From positions 1 through 28,262 of the forward strand of contig JADKBO010000009.1 in NCBI GenBank assembly GCA_016715105.1: a stretch of DNA of 28,262 bases. Reading direction: 5' to 3'. The position numbers and the translations under genes were made by a program. Positions within the stretch are counted from its first letter, which is position 1, and the number at the start of each line of letters is the position of its first letter. Below the pieces are notes generated by a model. It was not told the origin of the DNA. It saw only the letters and a program-made list of their open reading frames with translations, and ran no database searches. This stretch comes from Saprospiraceae bacterium. Lineage in GTDB: Bacteria; Bacteroidota; Bacteroidia; Chitinophagales; Saprospiraceae. Below, in pieces: positions 26,062 through 28,262 of this stretch.

Positions 26062-28262
26062 ATGATTAAAAAATTTAGCTTAATGATCGCTGCATTGATC
26101 TTGCTCTCTCTTGTCAAAAACAACCAAGAAAGTGATGTACTTTACTAAATCTGATGCCTTACATTATTTAAAAACAAAGTGAGTACAAGGCGACAATTGC
26201 TAGGAGTTGTATCACCTACACACCTCAAATCAAATTATGAAGTCCACTGCAAGTACAACTTTTTCAAACTTGGTAAAATTCAAGTTTTCCATCAAAAGAA
26301 AGGATAATGAACTCGCACCTGGGTGGATCATTGGTGATTATTGACAAGAGATCAAGGGTCAAGTGGTTGGTCAAGTTTGTGAAACACCACAACAGACTCC
26401 TGAGAATCCCGGGACTTATTTGTAACTAATCATAAATATACCTTCAAAGTGGACATGTCTTCCGTTTTAGAACAGTTTGAAAAGCAAAGGATTTACCAAG
26501 CCCGTAATGAGGCTCTAAAGTGGCTAAGGCAGATTTTAAAAGGCTTTTTATGTCTAAGGAGGTTCTGACCCATTGTCCTGGGATTTTGTGAATTTGGGAA
26601 ATAAAGGATTGATTAGAACCAACTAAAGATGCGAATATTTACAGCTTGGCAGTTACTTTCAATCACCACAATGATGCAGACTAGCAAGCTAAAGAATGGC
26701 AATTGTCTGAAGAATAGTTCTAGCCGGCCAAAATATACACTCTGATCAACCCATCGTTGATGCCTTATTAATTTATCATTGGAAGAAGCGATCCAGAATA
26801 TTGAAGCTGACAGTACTTTGAGAACAAGGGCAAAATGGGGTGGAGTTTGGACGCGGATGTGATTATTCTATTTTATTGACCTTTGCCCACCACGAACCCG
26901 AGGTCGCAAAAATTAGCTTACGCAAAAAAGTGAAGCGTGGAAGAGTCATTCAAGACACAGGTTCTGGTGGTGCATGGCCAGATATCTTCGGATAGGACAA
27001 CTTGGTGTTTGGCGGCATGGAAATCTACAAAGCTACAGGCGATAAGGCTTGGTTAGACGAAGTTTATCCAATCATTAAGAATAGTTTGGAGACGATTACA
27101 AAACTATTTATGATGCTAAATTTGAAAGACCTGTATTTACAGGAATCTTCGTTTTTGGATTGGCGAAGAACAAACTATCCCAAATGGATGGATCAATCAC
27201 AGATATTTATGGATCTCACAATTTGGGAACAAATGTCTTACATTATCAGGCACACCCGGATTTTGGCTGAAATGGCGAAACTCAAGGCGAAGATGGAAAG
27301 ATTTACAACGATAGGCTGACGCTTTATAAAGGGGGCATCAACGAATATTTCTGGATGAAAAACAAAAGGGTTATTATGGGCAATATTTATACGGCCGCTC
27401 AAAGATTTGATTTTGTCGCCACGATATGAGGCGTTGGGCGGGCGCTGGCAATTTGTTCGATGTTGCTGACGATGAAAAAATGCGGCTACTATTGTTTCTA
27501 AATCTCCCTTGTCGGCGTTTGGAGTTACTTGTATTTATCCCCAAATTCCAGGAATTCCGCCCTATCACAACAACGGTATTTGGCCATTCCGTGCAATCTT
27601 ATTGGAGTTAGGCTGCAGCAAAAACGGGCAACGAGGAAGTTTTAAATCATGGTTTGCGAGCGTTTACGTGCATCTGCCTTGTTTTTGACAAAATGAAAAC
27701 ATAGTTGCTCAAACTGGCGATTTTAGGGACAAATTAATTCACACAGAATGTTGTGGAGCATGGCTGGCAATATGGCTATGGTTTATCGGATTTTTATGGG
27801 TTTGGAATTTCAAGAGAATGATGGTTTGTATTTTAATCCTGTATGTCCAAAAGTTTATGGAAGTACAAAATTTGTCAATTACAAATATCGAAATGCCATT
27901 TTAAACATTACGGTCGGAGGTCATGGAACGAAATCAAAAGGTAACCATCAATAGCAAAGAGTAAAAGCTGCTTTTATTCCAAAAGACGCTGTGAAACCAA
28001 GAAATCATCATCAGATTGGCAAATAATGAGTTCCAGATGCTGGTTTGAATATGATGGATAATCACCTTTCACACCACCAACGTTTTAGCTAAAAAGAGGT
28101 GTCATTTTAAACTGGCAAGCCACATTAAAGATGCAAAGAGTTTCGCATTTATAAAAATGGAAAATTGCTGAAAACCACAATTGAAACTCATTTTATAACG
28201 GCTGATGAGAATTACGCTTCTTACCATGGTCATCTGCTGTTGACGATTTAGGTTATGAAGGA
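26062..28262 (+). pseudogene. Six-hairpin glycosidase-like lipoprotein, frameshifted, runs off right edge
   Basis: ATG 26062 starts MIKKFSLMIAALILLSL. A frame change gives SCQKQPRK, a lipobox with acylated Cys. An N-terminal region follows: KYTFKVDMSSVLEQFEKQ (26440-26490), PLSWDFVNLGNKGLI (about 26570-26615). The (alpha/alpha)6 catalytic part carries AKWGGVWTRDV.YSI (26830-26872), TFAHHEPEVAKISLR-KVKRGRVIQDTGSGGAWP (26878-26980), GGMEIYKATGDKAWLDEVYP (27012-27070), SSFLDWR.TNYPKWMD (27147-27195), IYGSHNLGTNVLHYQAH (27204-27255), INSHRMLWSMAGNMAMVYR (about 27735-27790) and VVPKVYGGTK-like NPVCPKVYGSTKF. These match amylo-alpha-1,6-glucosidase/six-hairpin glycosidases of Bacteroidota. Substrate unknown. 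The tail (27990 on, FSPPTPNV..EGVILNW) may be a fibronectin-like domain. Many one-base shifts, as elsewhere near the window ends. Confidence 0.7.

Overview
The window looks like a Bacteroidota chromosome segment, probably a Saprospiria/Cytophagia-type environmental lineage. The evidence is AT-rich DNA, Bacteroidota-style -7 boxes (TAnnTTTG), a TPR hybrid histidine kinase, Bacteroidota-type lipoproteins, a NsrR-like Rrf2 protein, and GMC-oxidoreductase/gluconate-dehydrogenase-subunit-3 and six-hairpin glycosidase genes typical of the phylum. No rRNA, tRNA or CRISPR array was recognised.

Layout. (1) 1-4.8 kb is heavily frameshifted. It holds a GMC oxidoreductase (runs off the left edge), its gluconate 2-dehydrogenase subunit 3 partner, a polytopic membrane protein, a SET-domain protein and a KilA-N domain gene. 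Each is readable only by switching frames. (2) 4.8-9.1 kb is a signalling block: a LytTR response regulator (-), divergent from an intact operon of TPR hybrid histidine kinase, single-domain receiver and HPt protein. An IS3 transposase tail and an orphan ORF follow. (3) 9.8-21.2 kb is mostly clean and carries an anaerobic nitrogen-oxide island: ric (Fe-S repair), nrdD, a separate small glycyl-radical ORF, nrdG, an NsrR-like Rrf2 regulator, a qNOR-family gene on the minus strand, a vanadium-haloperoxidase-like lipoprotein, a TDT/SLAC1-type channel and a NarI-like cytochrome b. (4) 21.2-24.8 kb is frameshifted again but continues the same operon: a molybdopterin oxidoreductase (nitrate-reductase-like), a multi-cluster ferredoxin, a Rieske protein and a small membrane protein. 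(5) 24.8-28.3 kb holds a poorly readable stretch with a possible esterase fragment, then a six-hairpin glycosidase-like lipoprotein that runs off the right edge.

The main result is the 798-aa qNOR-family protein at 14245-16641. It keeps the haem ligands and some FeB residues, but has His->Asn and Glu->Gln at the catalytic centre and Asn in place of both the quinol-site His and Glu. This is the signature described for nitric oxide dismutases (2 NO -> N2 + O2) rather than quinol NO reductases. The reading frame is open and all four substituted codons were checked directly in the DNA. Around it, a nitrate-reductase-like module would supply nitrite, an NsrR-like [Fe-S] regulator would sense NO, and Ric would repair damaged clusters. 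No nitrite reductase was seen, so NO would have to come from elsewhere. Similar palindrome/AT motifs lie in the promoters of ric, the NOD candidate and the haloperoxidase, with weaker matches before rrf2 and the channel gene. This suggests one regulon.

Frameshifts cluster at both ends and often fall in homopolymers, so they may be sequence or assembly errors rather than true gene decay. 'Broken' calls near the ends should be read with that in mind.
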